The notes beneath the pieces were generated by a model. It was not told the DNA's origin. It saw nothing but the letters and a program-made list of their open reading frames with translations, and made no database searches. From Rhodoglobus vestalii (GTDB taxonomy: Bacteria; Actinomycetota; Actinomycetes; Actinomycetales; Microbacteriaceae), in the NCBI RefSeq assembly GCF_006788895.1, contig NZ_VFRA01000001.1, positions 2,170,001 through 2,234,000 of the forward strand: a stretch of 64,000 bases of DNA. Direction: 5' to 3'. Numbering within the stretch: the first letter of the stretch is position 1; each line of letters begins with the position of its first letter. This document shows positions 11,164-19,898 of this stretch, piece after piece. The position numbers and the translations under genes are program-made.

Positions 11164-12435
11164 TTACGCTTCCCGGCTCGTGATGAGCGTCTTGAGGGCA
11201 ACGGATGAGTCGGCCGCCAGTTCGGCAGGGATCTCGGCTCCCGTGTCTAAGGCCCGTCGCACCGCGATGTAGTCGATCGGATCATTGACGGCGTCGATCG
11301 CTAAGAGTCGCCCGTCGCGGTAGTAGAGAACGGAGAACTTTTCTGACTCTTGGCTCCCGCGCTCAACGATCTGGTCGAAGCCTGTCGAGAGGCCGGCGAT
11401 CTGAAGCTTCAAATCGCCCTGATCCGACCAGAACCAGGGCACCGCTCGGTGAACCTCGCGGATGCCGATGAGGGTTTTCGCCGCGACTTTTGCTTGGTCG
11501 ACGGCGTTCTGCACTGATTCGAGGCGAACCTGCCCGTCGTGGCCGAGCGGATGCGGCAACAGCACAGCATCACCGGCGGCAACAATGCGCGGGTCGCTGG
11601 TTTCCGCATATTCGTTGACGACTATGGCACCGTTGATGTTGTCGAGACCGAGCTTGTCAGCTAGCTCGCCGCGGGCGATGACTCCGATGCCGACCATGAC
11701 GATGTCGGCGGGGATGAATTCTCCCTTGGCAGCCCCGGCTCCCGCCAGCTCCACGCCGGTGACTTGTCCGGCATCGCCGACGATTCGTGCCAGTTGCGCC
11801 TCGAGCACAACTCTGGTGCCGCGGCGCTCATGTGCACCGTGATAAAACTCACTGGTTGTGGATGAAACTGCCCTAGCCATGAGGCGGTCGGCTACCTCAA
11901 TGACGGTGACCGTTTTGCCGGCCGTGCGTGCGGCGGCCGCGACCTCAAGTCCAATGAATCCGCCACCGATCACCACCAGGTTCTCTGCCGCAGTCCATCG
12001 TTTCTTGAGTGCATCAGCATCCGCGAGGCTGCGCAAATAGAGCACACCGCCGAGATCTGCACCTTCGATGGGTAGTCGGCGTGGGGTTGAGCCCGGAGTG
12101 ATGGCCAGCCTGTCGAACTCAAAGGTGCGACCGGAGGCCGCGGTCGCAATGCCCGCATCGCTGCTTCCTGGTTCACCCAGACGTACATCCACGATGGTCT
12201 CGCCCGTCACCATCTCGATGGCCTGGTCGGTGTAGAAGTGCTCGGCACGTAATTCGAGGGACTCCACGTCGGAATTCCCTGCCAGATACGCCTTCGACAG
12301 CGGTGGACGTTGGTAGGGGCCGTAGGCCTCGTCACCGACGATGGTCACTTCGCCGGCGAACCCTTCGTCGCGAAGAGTGACGGCGATCTGCATTCCGGCC
12401 TGGCCTGCACCGATGATCAGAATCCGGCCATCCAT
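11164..12435 (-). CDS. creE: Ferredoxin reductase of the P450 system
   Basis: 423-aa FAD-dependent reductase of the putidaredoxin-reductase type, with an N-terminal FAD motif (ILIIGAGQAGMQIAV, residues 5-19), the PYQRPPLSK segment, an internal NAD motif (VIGGGFIGLEVAA, about 155) and AAGDAV near 295. It passes electrons from NAD(P)H to the 2Fe-2S ferredoxin encoded directly upstream (2-bp gap), which feeds the P450 at 17385-18620. The gene order ferredoxin-reductase next to a P450 makes the partnership likely. Confidence 0.87.
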   Translation of the reverse strand: MDGRILIIGAGQAGMQIAVTLRDEGFAGEVTIVGDEAYGPYQRPPLSKAYLAGNSDVESLELRAEHFYTDQAIEMVTGETIVDVRLGEPGSSDAGIATAASGRTFEFDRLAITPGSTPRRLPIEGADLGGVLYLRSLADADALKKRWTAAENLVVIGGGFIGLEVAAAARTAGKTVTVIEVADRLMARAVSSTTSEFYHGAHERRGTRVVLEAQLARIVGDAGQVTGVELAGAGAAKGEFIPADIVMVGIGVIARGELADKLGLDNINGAIVVNEYAETSDPRIVAAGDAVLLPHPLGHDGQVRLESVQNAVDQAKVAAKTLIGIREVHRAVPWFWSDQGDLKLQIAGLSTGFDQIVERGSQESEKFSVLYYRDGRLLAIDAVNDPIDYIAVRRALDTGAEIPAELAADSSVALKTLITSREA

Positions 12436-12437
12436 GG

Positions 12438-12761
12438 TCAGATCTGCTTCGGGGCTATGCGCACGGTCAGTCCATTGAGTGCGGGGTTCATCTTGAGCTG
12501 GCAGGATAATCGCGAATTCGGCAGTCGCTCTGCGGCTGTACCGTCGAGCATGTCATCCTCGAGGTCTCCTGGTTCTCCGACGGCGTCAGTGAACGCCTCG
12601 TCGACATAGACATGGCAGGTCGCGCAGGCGCAGGCCCCGCCGCACTCGGCGACGATCCCCTTCACACCATTCTTGACGGCGGTTTCCATTACCGAGTCAC
12701 CGTCACGGGCGTCGAGCGTGGTCTGGGTTCCATCGGGGGAAAAGTAGGTGATTTCAGGCAT
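12438..12761 (-). CDS. creF: 2Fe-2S ferredoxin, putidaredoxin type
   Basis: 107 aa with cluster cysteines at about 40, 46, 49 and 87 (ECGGACACATC ... LSCQL), the CX5CX2C...C spacing of adrenodoxin/putidaredoxin ferredoxins, plus one extra Cys at 44. The longer open frame to 12815 is rejected because ATG 12761 has an AAGGAGA site and gives the family's normal start (MPEITYFSPDG). It shuttles electrons from the reductase to the P450. Confidence 0.88.
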   Translation of the reverse strand: MPEITYFSPDGTQTTLDARDGDSVMETAVKNGVKGIVAECGGACACATCHVYVDEAFTDAVGEPGDLEDDMLDGTAAERLPNSRLSCQLKMNPALNGLTVRIAPKQI

Positions 12762-12824
12762 GTGGTGTCTCCTTGCGTTGTGACTGGTGAAATCGAAAGC
12801 GTTGGCTATCAGCATGGTCGGTGG

Positions 12825-13586
12825 TCAAATGAACTGCTTGCCACCGTCGACGACGATCGTCTGCCCCGTGACGTATCCGGACTGGGAGCCTGCCAAAAAG
12901 AGGGCCGTTCCGACGATGTCGTCGGGCTGGCTGGCGCGTTTGATGGCGCCTCGGTCAACGCCGTAGGTCTCGGCATCGTCGATGAGCCCGAGGCTCGCTT
13001 CGGTGAGGGTGAATCCTGGGGCAATCGCGTTGACGGTGATCCCTTGACCGCCGACCTCGCGCGCCATCACACGGGTCATTCCGATGACGGCGGCCTTCGA
13101 CGCCACGTAGTGCATCCAAAGAGGCGAGCCGCTGAAGACGGTGGCCGACGCGATGTTGATGATCCGGCCGCCGGGCTGGGCCATGACCGGGGAGACGGAG
13201 GCGGAGCACAACCATGTTCCTTTGACATTGACGTCCATCACACGATCCCACTCCTCGGACTCGATGTCGGTGAACGGTGTCCGCGACAGGGTTGCGTAAA
13301 TCGCAGCATTATTGACGAGCACGTCGATGCGACCAAATTCAGCAAGCGCAGTCTGCGCGAGTTCATCCGTCGACTGCCGGTTGGTCACGTCGATCCGCAC
13401 CGCAATCGCGGTGGCGCCCGCGGCAGTGAGTATCGCAGCGGTTTCGGTGACACCGGCGAGGTCGATGTCTGCAACAACGAGTGAGGCGCCCTCCGCCGCG
13501 AATCCCTGCGCGAATGCACGCCCGAGACCGCCGGCGGCGCCGGTGACAATGACGACCTTGCCGTCGAATGCGGATGCTTCACTCAT
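12825..13586 (-). CDS. creG: Short-chain dehydrogenase, probably 4-hydroxybenzyl alcohol dehydrogenase
   Basis: 253-aa SDR with the cofactor motif TGAAGGLGRAF near 13-23, NNAA near 90 and the catalytic YxxxK (HYVASKAAV) near 155. The start ATG 13586 overlaps the stop of the upstream HD gene (ATGA); the longer frame to 13718 would overlap that gene by 136 bp and is rejected. In the cre scheme the alcohol released by the phosphohydrolase is oxidised to the aldehyde by CreG. The SDR family is certain; the substrate is inferred from context. Confidence 0.8.
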   Translation of the reverse strand: MSEASAFDGKVVIVTGAAGGLGRAFAQGFAAEGASLVVADIDLAGVTETAAILTAAGATAIAVRIDVTNRQSTDELAQTALAEFGRIDVLVNNAAIYATLSRTPFTDIESEEWDRVMDVNVKGTWLCSASVSPVMAQPGGRIINIASATVFSGSPLWMHYVASKAAVIGMTRVMAREVGGQGITVNAIAPGFTLTEASLGLIDDAETYGVDRGAIKRASQPDDIVGTALFLAGSQSGYVTGQTIVVDGGKQFI

Positions 13587-14296
13587 TGCTCTGCGTCCTC
13601 TCGCGTGTAGGTGTTGCTCAGTTGTTCGGTTGAGTCGATGCAGGCGAGCGCGATAAGGGCTGCTGACAGTGACTTTGCTTCGTCGGTGAAGAGTTCGTCG
13701 TAGGCGCGGGCGGCGCACAGGCGAAGGGCCTGCTCGGCATCGAGCCCAAACCAGTCCATCACCACTCGGCGCCCGTGTGGAGTGACGCGCCAGACCTTGT
13801 CGGAGTCTTTGACGAGGGCGTCGTTGATGTTCATTGCCGTGCGCCGCGTATCGTGTCCGTCGATGATCGCCACGATCTGCTCGATGTCTGAGTCTGGGAC
13901 CCCCACCCGCTCGAGAACATCCCGCGCAATCCGTGCACCCTCTTTTTCATGCTTGACGACGAGGTGTTCGCGGCTTCCGTCACGGTCGGGGGCGATCGCC
14001 TCCAGGTTTTCCTTCTCGTCGACCGTTGACCATCCGGTGTCGTGCAGCAGGATTGCCGGCAATACGATGTTTTCGTCCGCGGTCGGAGTCTGCGAAAGCA
14101 GCGCCCGAGCGATCCCGTAGGCGTACAGCGTGTGGGCGTCGTTGTCGCGGGTGGTCAGAAACTGCGAGGCGAGGTTCCAGATCGCCACGTCCCGCTCGCC
14201 CAGCTCGATCAGTCCGGTGACGCTGGATGACGCGGGGATGTTCCCCGAGACATCACGACCCAGGTGATTGATGGGTGAGCGGGAGTGTGACGACAC
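13583..14296 (-). CDS. Second HD-domain phosphohydrolase
   Basis: 237 aa starting with GTG 14296 behind an AAAGGA site. It shares the plan of the 10501-11163 protein: LLHDTGWSTVDEKEN, IDGHDTRRTAMNINDALVKDSDKVWRVTP. It ends in ATGA with the SDR gene. The duplicated phosphohydrolase is extra relative to the cre gene order as I recall it from Corynebacterium. It may act on a different aryl phosphate or form a pair with the other HD protein; neither can be decided from sequence. Confidence 0.7.
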   Translation of the reverse strand: MSSHSRSPINHLGRDVSGNIPASSSVTGLIELGERDVAIWNLASQFLTTRDNDAHTLYAYGIARALLSQTPTADENIVLPAILLHDTGWSTVDEKENLEAIAPDRDGSREHLVVKHEKEGARIARDVLERVGVPDSDIEQIVAIIDGHDTRRTAMNINDALVKDSDKVWRVTPHGRRVVMDWFGLDAEQALRLCAARAYDELFTDEAKSLSAALIALACIDSTEQLSNTYTREDAEQ

Positions 14297-14327
14297 GTTT
14301 TCTATCCTTTATTTGCTGAAGCGGCGG

Positions 14328-16151
14328 CTAGCCGATGATTTCGACTGTGCCGTTTGAGCCATCGACTCGAAGGGTCATGCCTGTCTTGATCAGGGTGGAT
14401 GCCTTGCCGGTGCCGGTCACGGCGGGGAGGCCGTATTCTCGGCAGACGATGGCTGCGTGGCTCATCATTCCGCCGATGTCCGTCACCGTCGCACTGATCT
14501 TTCCGAACACTGGTCCCCAGCTCGGGGCCGTGACCGGCGCAACAAGGATCTCTCCTTGCTCCAGCTGGTCGAGCTCCTCGGGGCCCATGATCACGCGAGC
14601 CTTGCCTTCCACTATGCCAGCGGATGCCGCCATGCCCTTGAGCACATTGGGATCGCCGTCTTCAGCTCCGAGCCATTGCTGCACCTGCTCCGTGGTGATG
14701 CCCCAGAGCATGATCGTGAACGGCTCGTTGATCTCGGTTGGAGGCTCGTTGAATGCGGGCTCGGGACGCGCGGTCTTGAGCGCATCCACGATTCCCTTGC
14801 GACGCTCGATCTCGGCGGGCCAGTAGCTCGGGCCGATACAGTCGGCGCCAACGCCCCATCCGGTTGCCAGGTCGAACAGCACCGGGCGAACTTCGTCTCG
14901 CGTCAAGTACAGCATGTCGTCGGGGTTGGCCCAGAAGCCGTAGTCGTGCAGCAGTCGGGAGAGCTGGCGCACCTTGCGCCAGAAAACTCCCATGGTCCAG
15001 TGCTCGATGTAGAAGTTGTGGTCCTCGACGTACGGGTACACAGTGCGGGCAAGGCCAAGTTTGCCGTTGAACGTGTCCAGTGCCTCACCGGAAAGAATTT
15101 CTGCATACTCGCCGGCGATGCGGTCACGCTCTATGATCAGTGCGTCCTTCGGGCGGTGGAGCTCCTCGCCCTTGGCGGCACGCACGATGTAGTCCTGTAC
15201 GTAGCCCATCGGCAAATTGAGGTTGTCACGCCAGTACACGTCCGAGCCGTAGAAACCATTGCCGGAGGTGTAATTGAACCACGGTTCCTTCGCTGCCTCC
15301 CACGCGGCGATCCAGGTTACGCCGTCGCTGGATTCAGCCAGCTCTGCGAGTGTCGTCGCAGCATCGTCGCCCTTGTCGAATACGGCGATGAGGTTGAGCT
15401 TCACTGCGAGAACGGCCAGATCCTTGAGTTCGTCATCCGGGCGGAACAGCACTGAGTCGACGCCCGTGACCATCTTCGCTATTGCGAGGTCAGGAATGCC
15501 GGGGAACGACTCCTTGCAGAATCCGAAGAAATCGAGGTAGGCGACGTATCCGAGGTTGAGGAACTCGAAGTGGTGCTCCCAGTTCTTGTAGGCCAACTGG
15601 ATGAGTCGATCGTAGTCGGCCATCATTTTCGCGGTCGGGTCGATGCCGGCGCCGCTGGTGATGACCTCGATGTCGACCATCTCGGGCAGTGCCTCGAAAT
15701 TGATGGCATCCATTTCCTCGATCGTGCCGAGCACCTTCTTCTTCCAGTTCTCGAGCAGTGAGTCCCAGTTCTCAAAGTAGAAACCGGCACGCTCCATGAA
15801 GTGAGGAACCCTGTCGGCGATGAGTTCGGGCGCCACCGCGACCGGGCTCATATAACAAAAGCCGTTGTGGATTCGGAATTCGATGCCGTTCGCCGGCGGA
15901 ATAAGATAGTGACGTGTGTTGTAGGCACCGAGGCACCGCACGGCGAATTCCACGCCGATGGTCTCGAACGGTTTGAACACGTTCGGCCAGTGCTGGGAGT
16001 CGCAGAACCAAAACTTGCCGTTCTCGACGTCTTTCAGGTTCTCTTGGAATACCAGATTGTAGGGGTAGAGGTCTTGCCATCCCTCGGCGCCCTGAGGGGC
16101 GGGGAGGTCGTACGGCGAAACGAAACTCTTACGCTGGGTCGCCGCGGTCAT
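14328..16151 (-). CDS. creH: PEP-utilising mobile-domain protein, aryl phosphate synthase subunit
   Basis: 607 aa. The C-terminal 90 residues are a PEP-utilising mobile (phosphohistidine) domain with GGMMSHAAIVCREYGLPAVTGT carrying the catalytic His, like the swivel domain of PEP synthase and phenylphosphate synthase. The long N-terminal part (about 480 aa) has no motif I can name and probably binds the phenol. With the adjacent PEP/pyruvate-binding protein it should phosphorylate p-cresol at the hydroxyl. The two halves are separate genes, as in the cre system and unlike one-piece PEP synthases. Confidence 0.8.
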   Translation of the reverse strand: MTAATQRKSFVSPYDLPAPQGAEGWQDLYPYNLVFQENLKDVENGKFWFCDSQHWPNVFKPFETIGVEFAVRCLGAYNTRHYLIPPANGIEFRIHNGFCYMSPVAVAPELIADRVPHFMERAGFYFENWDSLLENWKKKVLGTIEEMDAINFEALPEMVDIEVITSGAGIDPTAKMMADYDRLIQLAYKNWEHHFEFLNLGYVAYLDFFGFCKESFPGIPDLAIAKMVTGVDSVLFRPDDELKDLAVLAVKLNLIAVFDKGDDAATTLAELAESSDGVTWIAAWEAAKEPWFNYTSGNGFYGSDVYWRDNLNLPMGYVQDYIVRAAKGEELHRPKDALIIERDRIAGEYAEILSGEALDTFNGKLGLARTVYPYVEDHNFYIEHWTMGVFWRKVRQLSRLLHDYGFWANPDDMLYLTRDEVRPVLFDLATGWGVGADCIGPSYWPAEIERRKGIVDALKTARPEPAFNEPPTEINEPFTIMLWGITTEQVQQWLGAEDGDPNVLKGMAASAGIVEGKARVIMGPEELDQLEQGEILVAPVTAPSWGPVFGKISATVTDIGGMMSHAAIVCREYGLPAVTGTGKASTLIKTGMTLRVDGSNGTVEIIG

Positions 16152-16283
16152 TTCTGTGCCTTTGTGAAGAACATTGTGATGCCTTTCTCCTCGCTGAGAG
16201 TGGTGTTGTCGGGTGACGTGTTGTTTTGTAGTGCCGGGTGGATAGGGGTTCCGTAGTGCGGGTTGGTGGGTGACGCGCGAAGG

Positions 16284-17363
16284 TTAAATCTTTGCGCGGT
16301 CGCCGATTTGGGCCATCAGCGATCGCGTGATCGCTTCGATTCCCGAGCCGGCTGATGTGACTTTCATTTCTCGCTTCTTTTGTGACCACACTGTTTCGGG
16401 TCGGCTCTGCAGTAGCAGAACGTTGTTTTCTGGTGGCAGGTCGGCGTCGATTGCCCACTCGATGTCCTGCACGTTGCCGTAGTGTTTTTCGGCGGCTTTG
16501 GCGAGCCGGGCGACCGAAATTAATTCGGGGTCTGACAGGCTGGGGGAGTAACGACGGTCAGCGTCGACCTCTTTGCGAATGACTGTGCCGCGACCCGATG
16601 GCACGAGTTCCTCGTGCTTGTCGCTGATGATGCGATTAACGACGTGCAGCATGATTTTGTCGATCACGAAGTTGTCGGGCGTTACCTCTCCAGACACGAC
16701 CATCTCGCCGAGGCCCCAGCTTGAGTCAACGACAATTTTTGAACGGTCGCCATTGGTGGGGTCGATGGTCATTGCAACACCGGAGGTGCGTGCGTTGACC
16801 ATTTTTTGCACCGCCACCGCCATTGAGAGTCCTTCGTCAGAGATGTTGTTGGCCATCCGGTACGTGATCGCGCGAGCGGTGTAGAGGCTTGCCCAGCATT
16901 CACGAATCTTCTGGAGAACGTCTCTCTCACCGATCACCCAGAGGTACGTGTCCTGCTGCCCGGCGAAGCTCGCGTCTGGAAGGTCTTCAGCCGTAGCGCT
17001 CGAACGAACAGCGACGGGCGTGTCCTCGCCGCCGCAATACGCCATCAAAGCGCGGAAAGCGGCAGTGGTCGCGTCCCGCACATCCGCTGGCACCTCTTGC
17101 GTCATGATCAGTTCCCGAATGTGTGCGGCACGGTTATCGACATCCGCCACATCGTTCGGATCGAGATTCTGCAGGTGTTTGAGAATGTGGTCGCGCAGCG
17201 TGGTCTGGTTCATCACCGCGTCGAATGCGGCGGTGGTGACCGCAAACCCGGGGGGAACCGGCATCCCTGCGCTGGTCATGATCACGAGGCTCGTGCACTT
17301 TCCGCCGAGACGGTCGTGCTCCGGAGCTTCTGAGCTATCGAAAGAAAAGGTATAAGTTGACAT
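16284..17363 (-). CDS. creI: PEP/pyruvate-binding domain protein, aryl phosphate synthase subunit
   Basis: 359-aa ATP-grasp domain of the PEP-synthase N-terminal type: GGKCTSLVIMTSAGMPVPPGF at residues 21-41, VAVRSSATAEDLPDASFAGQQDT near 120-142 and a C-terminal DIEWAID. It lacks its own mobile and PEP-binding domains, the former being supplied by the next gene. A GGGGAGA site precedes ATG 17363 and 21 bp separate it from the P450 stop. A 132-bp spacer follows before creH, the widest gap in this operon. Confidence 0.82.
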   Translation of the reverse strand: MSTYTFSFDSSEAPEHDRLGGKCTSLVIMTSAGMPVPPGFAVTTAAFDAVMNQTTLRDHILKHLQNLDPNDVADVDNRAAHIRELIMTQEVPADVRDATTAAFRALMAYCGGEDTPVAVRSSATAEDLPDASFAGQQDTYLWVIGERDVLQKIRECWASLYTARAITYRMANNISDEGLSMAVAVQKMVNARTSGVAMTIDPTNGDRSKIVVDSSWGLGEMVVSGEVTPDNFVIDKIMLHVVNRIISDKHEELVPSGRGTVIRKEVDADRRYSPSLSDPELISVARLAKAAEKHYGNVQDIEWAIDADLPPENNVLLLQSRPETVWSQKKREMKVTSAGSGIEAITRSLMAQIGDRAKI

Positions 17364-17384
17364 TATTCTCCCCAGCTAGCGCGC

Positions 17385-18620
17385 TTACGCGGCCCACTCG
17401 ACGGGTACCGAAGTCGGCACCCGGAACGACAGATTCTTGCCGAAATCGATGTCGGCTCCCGGTGTCATGCGCAAGGTGGGGAGCCTACGGGTGATCTCCT
17501 CGAGGGCGACTTTTGCCTGGAGCTTGGCAAGCAGATTTCCGAGACAGAAGTGGATGCCATAGCCGAACGAAAGGTGGCTTCGAGCGTTGTCGCGCCCGAT
17601 GTCAAAGCTGTCTGGAGCGGGGAACACGTGGTCGTCGCGGTTTGCTGATCCCATAAGAAGCAGCACCCCTGAACCTTGGGGGATGGGGACTCCCGCGATT
17701 TCGGTGTCACGCGTCGCTTTGCGGCGCCACGCCACGATACTGCCGCTGAAGCGGAGAACCTCGTCGATGGCCGCAGGGATCTTGTCGGGTTCATCGATGA
17801 GCGACTGATACGCGAGAGGATGCGACAGCAGTACGCGGATGGCATTCGAGATGAGCGTCGTGGTGGTTTCGTGACCCGCGAACAGGAGGCTGTACAGAAA
17901 GGATGCGATCTCATGATCCGAGATCGATTCGCCCGCAGCTTGCAACGTGACGAGGTCGTTGACGAGGTCGTCACCAGGGTTTTCTTTGGAGTCGGCGACG
18001 CGCTGCTGGCAAAATTTCCAGTATGCGACCAGGTTGTGGGCGTGAGGAACCTGCTCGTCATCGGAGAGGTCGCCCCACGTCATTGCTGCCCGGCTGTTCG
18101 ACCACTCTTTGACCTGCGGGATCATGGCGGTATCCACGCCGAGCAGTGTCAGAATGGTGATGGTTGGCAGATCGTAGGCGATGTCGTGAAGGATGTCACC
18201 TGGTTCGCCCTTCGCGAGCATTGCCTCAATCTGCAGGATGACGTTCTGCCGAATGAGCGGTTCGAGAACTTTGTAGCGGCGCGGGGTGAACGCTTTCGTC
18301 GCTACTCCGCGGATGCGAGTGTGCTCCGGGGGGATGCGGGCGGAGAGTCCCGAATATGTGGTGAAATCCCCATCATCCATGACCTTTTTTGCTGGAGCTC
18401 CCATGGCGCGAACGGGGGCCTGCGCGTTTTCGGAGGAGAAGGACTGCCAGTCGTCGAAGGTCGCTTTCACATCGTCGTAGCGCGAAACGACGTAGTAACC
18501 GATTCGCTCATCGAACATGACGGGCTCATCCCGTCGCAGCTCGGCGTATGCCGGAAACGGGTCCTTCATGTCGAAGGGTTCGAATCCGTGATGATCGACC
18601 GGGCAACCAGGTGCATTCAT
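17385..18620 (-). CDS. creJ: Cytochrome P450, probable cresyl-phosphate methyl hydroxylase
   Basis: 411-aa class I P450 with the oxygen-binding I-helix (LLFAGHETTTT), ExxR (DEVLRFSGS) and haem-binding cysteine loop (FGYGIHFCLGN). ATG 18620 is chosen over 18665 because of a strong AAGGAGG site 7 bp upstream. It is the first gene of the cre operon, behind a palindrome at 18687-18701. With the ferredoxin and reductase in the same operon it should oxidise the methyl group of the phosphorylated phenol. The substrate is inferred from gene order, not from active-site residues. Confidence 0.85.
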   Translation of the reverse strand: MNAPGCPVDHHGFEPFDMKDPFPAYAELRRDEPVMFDERIGYYVVSRYDDVKATFDDWQSFSSENAQAPVRAMGAPAKKVMDDGDFTTYSGLSARIPPEHTRIRGVATKAFTPRRYKVLEPLIRQNVILQIEAMLAKGEPGDILHDIAYDLPTITILTLLGVDTAMIPQVKEWSNSRAAMTWGDLSDDEQVPHAHNLVAYWKFCQQRVADSKENPGDDLVNDLVTLQAAGESISDHEIASFLYSLLFAGHETTTTLISNAIRVLLSHPLAYQSLIDEPDKIPAAIDEVLRFSGSIVAWRRKATRDTEIAGVPIPQGSGVLLLMGSANRDDHVFPAPDSFDIGRDNARSHLSFGYGIHFCLGNLLAKLQAKVALEEITRRLPTLRMTPGADIDFGKNLSFRVPTSVPVEWAA

Positions 18621-18686
18621 GGGCGTTCCTCCTTGAACGTGTATGACCTCATCGTGCGCCATCAATACGAGCGAGTTCTCGGATTG

Positions 18687-18701
18687 TCCCGCTGAGTGGG
18701 A
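18687..18701. promoter_or_regulatory. Probable IclR-type operator of the cre operon
   Basis: Imperfect inverted repeat TCCCGC-TGA-GTGGGA (one mismatch pair) centred 74 bp before the P450 start, in the 179-bp gap between P450 and the IclR gene. It matches the reverse complement of the lig palindrome at 12 of 15 positions. Confidence 0.5.
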
Positions 18702-18799
18702 ATCGGGGGGAGATGTTTATCACGACGGGGGCACCGGCTACTCGCAGCGTTTGACCAGCGAGCCGTTTTTAGGTAGTTCGCCCTGCTGCTGTGTGACCG

Positions 18800-19612
18800 T
18801 CAGCGAAAGCTTCGGCTGTTTGCCCCACCACCGTATCGGGCGCCCATCGCCGCCTCGATGCGGTCGACAGTGCCCCGCAGTAACGGGATTAGCCGACGCC
18901 TTTCGCTGATCTTGCTGGATTCGAGAACTATGCCGGCCGCGGCGATTGCCGCACCGTCTACCATCACGGGCATTGCGATAGAGCAGGCGCCGACGCGCAT
19001 CTGTTCGATTGTGATGGAGAGTCCGGTTCGGTGGACCTCATCAATCGCCTCGCGAAGCTGCGCCGGGTCAGTCACGGTCTTCGACGTTGGCGTCTCGAGT
19101 TCGCGCTCGAGGTAGGCATCGATGAACCACTCCGGTTGTGCCGCCAGCATTACCCTACCGACGGCTGTGCTGTGCAGTGGTAGCCGACCGCCGACCCGAG
19201 AAATCATGGGGAGCTTTCGTGAGCCATAGATCTTATCGACATAGAGGGTCTGGGTGCCTTCGCGCACGGCAAGGTGCACGTTCTCGTGGGTGAGGTCGAA
19301 TAGGTCTTGCAAGAACGGATGCGCGCGGTCGCGAAGCCGGCGACCGGCCATCTGACCGAGTTCCCAGATTCGCATTCCAATCTGATATTTGCCGTCGATG
19401 GTTTTGTCGAGGCCGCCCCACTCCTCGAGTTCGTGCACGAGACGGTAGGCGGTGGAACGTGGTAACCCCGACCGCGAGGCGATGCGGCCAACCGAGAGTG
19501 GGCCGACAGAATTTTCGAATGCGGCGAACACCGAGAGAGCGCGGGCGGTGACGCTAGCGTTGGCGTCGTGCCGTGCCGTGCGAGAAGCAGGAACATCGCG
19601 ATGTTGCACCAA
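18800..19612 (-). CDS. IclR-family transcriptional regulator (cre side)
   Basis: About 270 aa with a winged helix (RALSVFAAFENS ... LPRSTAYRLVHELEEW) and an IclR ligand domain (LPLHSTAVGRVMLAA ... GACSIAMPVMVDG). The open frame extends to 19693, but an AAAGGAG site stands just before the TTG at 19612 and GTG at 19609, and no such site precedes the longer start. It lies upstream of the P450 in the same direction and is the obvious candidate regulator of the cre operon. It is clearly a paralogue of the IclR gene at 8236-8997. Confidence 0.82.
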   Translation of the reverse strand: MVQHRDVPASRTARHDANASVTARALSVFAAFENSVGPLSVGRIASRSGLPRSTAYRLVHELEEWGGLDKTIDGKYQIGMRIWELGQMAGRRLRDRAHPFLQDLFDLTHENVHLAVREGTQTLYVDKIYGSRKLPMISRVGGRLPLHSTAVGRVMLAAQPEWFIDAYLERELETPTSKTVTDPAQLREAIDEVHRTGLSITIEQMRVGACSIAMPVMVDGAAIAAAGIVLESSKISERRRLIPLLRGTVDRIEAAMGARYGGGANSRSFR

Positions 19613-19744
19613 GGTCTCTCCTTTCGCTGAGTGTAACAGCGTGCAGAAGAGCACGGTGGGGAAAATATTCGGATCTTGTGATCGCTGCGGCACTCGACAT
19701 CACGCCAGGATTCGCGCACACGAATCGCACAGCCGTCAAACAGC

Positions 19745-19793
19745 AATGTCGAGGGCAGCTAGGTTTGAAACAACCCCGACTGCCCTCGACATT
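19745..19793 (+). terminator. Strong hairpin with T-run
   Basis: A perfect 14-bp stem (AATGTCGAGGGCAG at 19745-19758 with its complement at 19780-19793) and a 21-base loop, followed by TTTTT in the plus direction. It lies just past the 3' end of the tRNA-Thr gene, so it may also stop tRNA transcription, although that side has no T-run. Confidence 0.6.
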
Positions 19794-19801
19794 TTTGCTG
19801 G

Positions 19802-19874
19802 GCCTCCTGTCGGATTCGAACCGACGACCCCCGCTTTACAAGAGCGGTGCTCTAGCCAGCTGAGCTAAGGAGGC
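19802..19874 (-). tRNA. tRNA-Thr (TGT)
   Basis: Cloverleaf with a 7-bp acceptor stem (GCCTCCT / AGGAGGC), D-arm AGCTCAGCTGGCTAGAGCA, anticodon stem CCGCT/AGCGG with loop CTTGTAA (anticodon TGT) and T-arm GTCGGTTCGAATCCGAC. No CCA is encoded. Its 3' end faces the catabolic cluster. Confidence 0.93.
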
Positions 19875-19898
19875 GTGGACCAACGTCCTATTTTAGAC

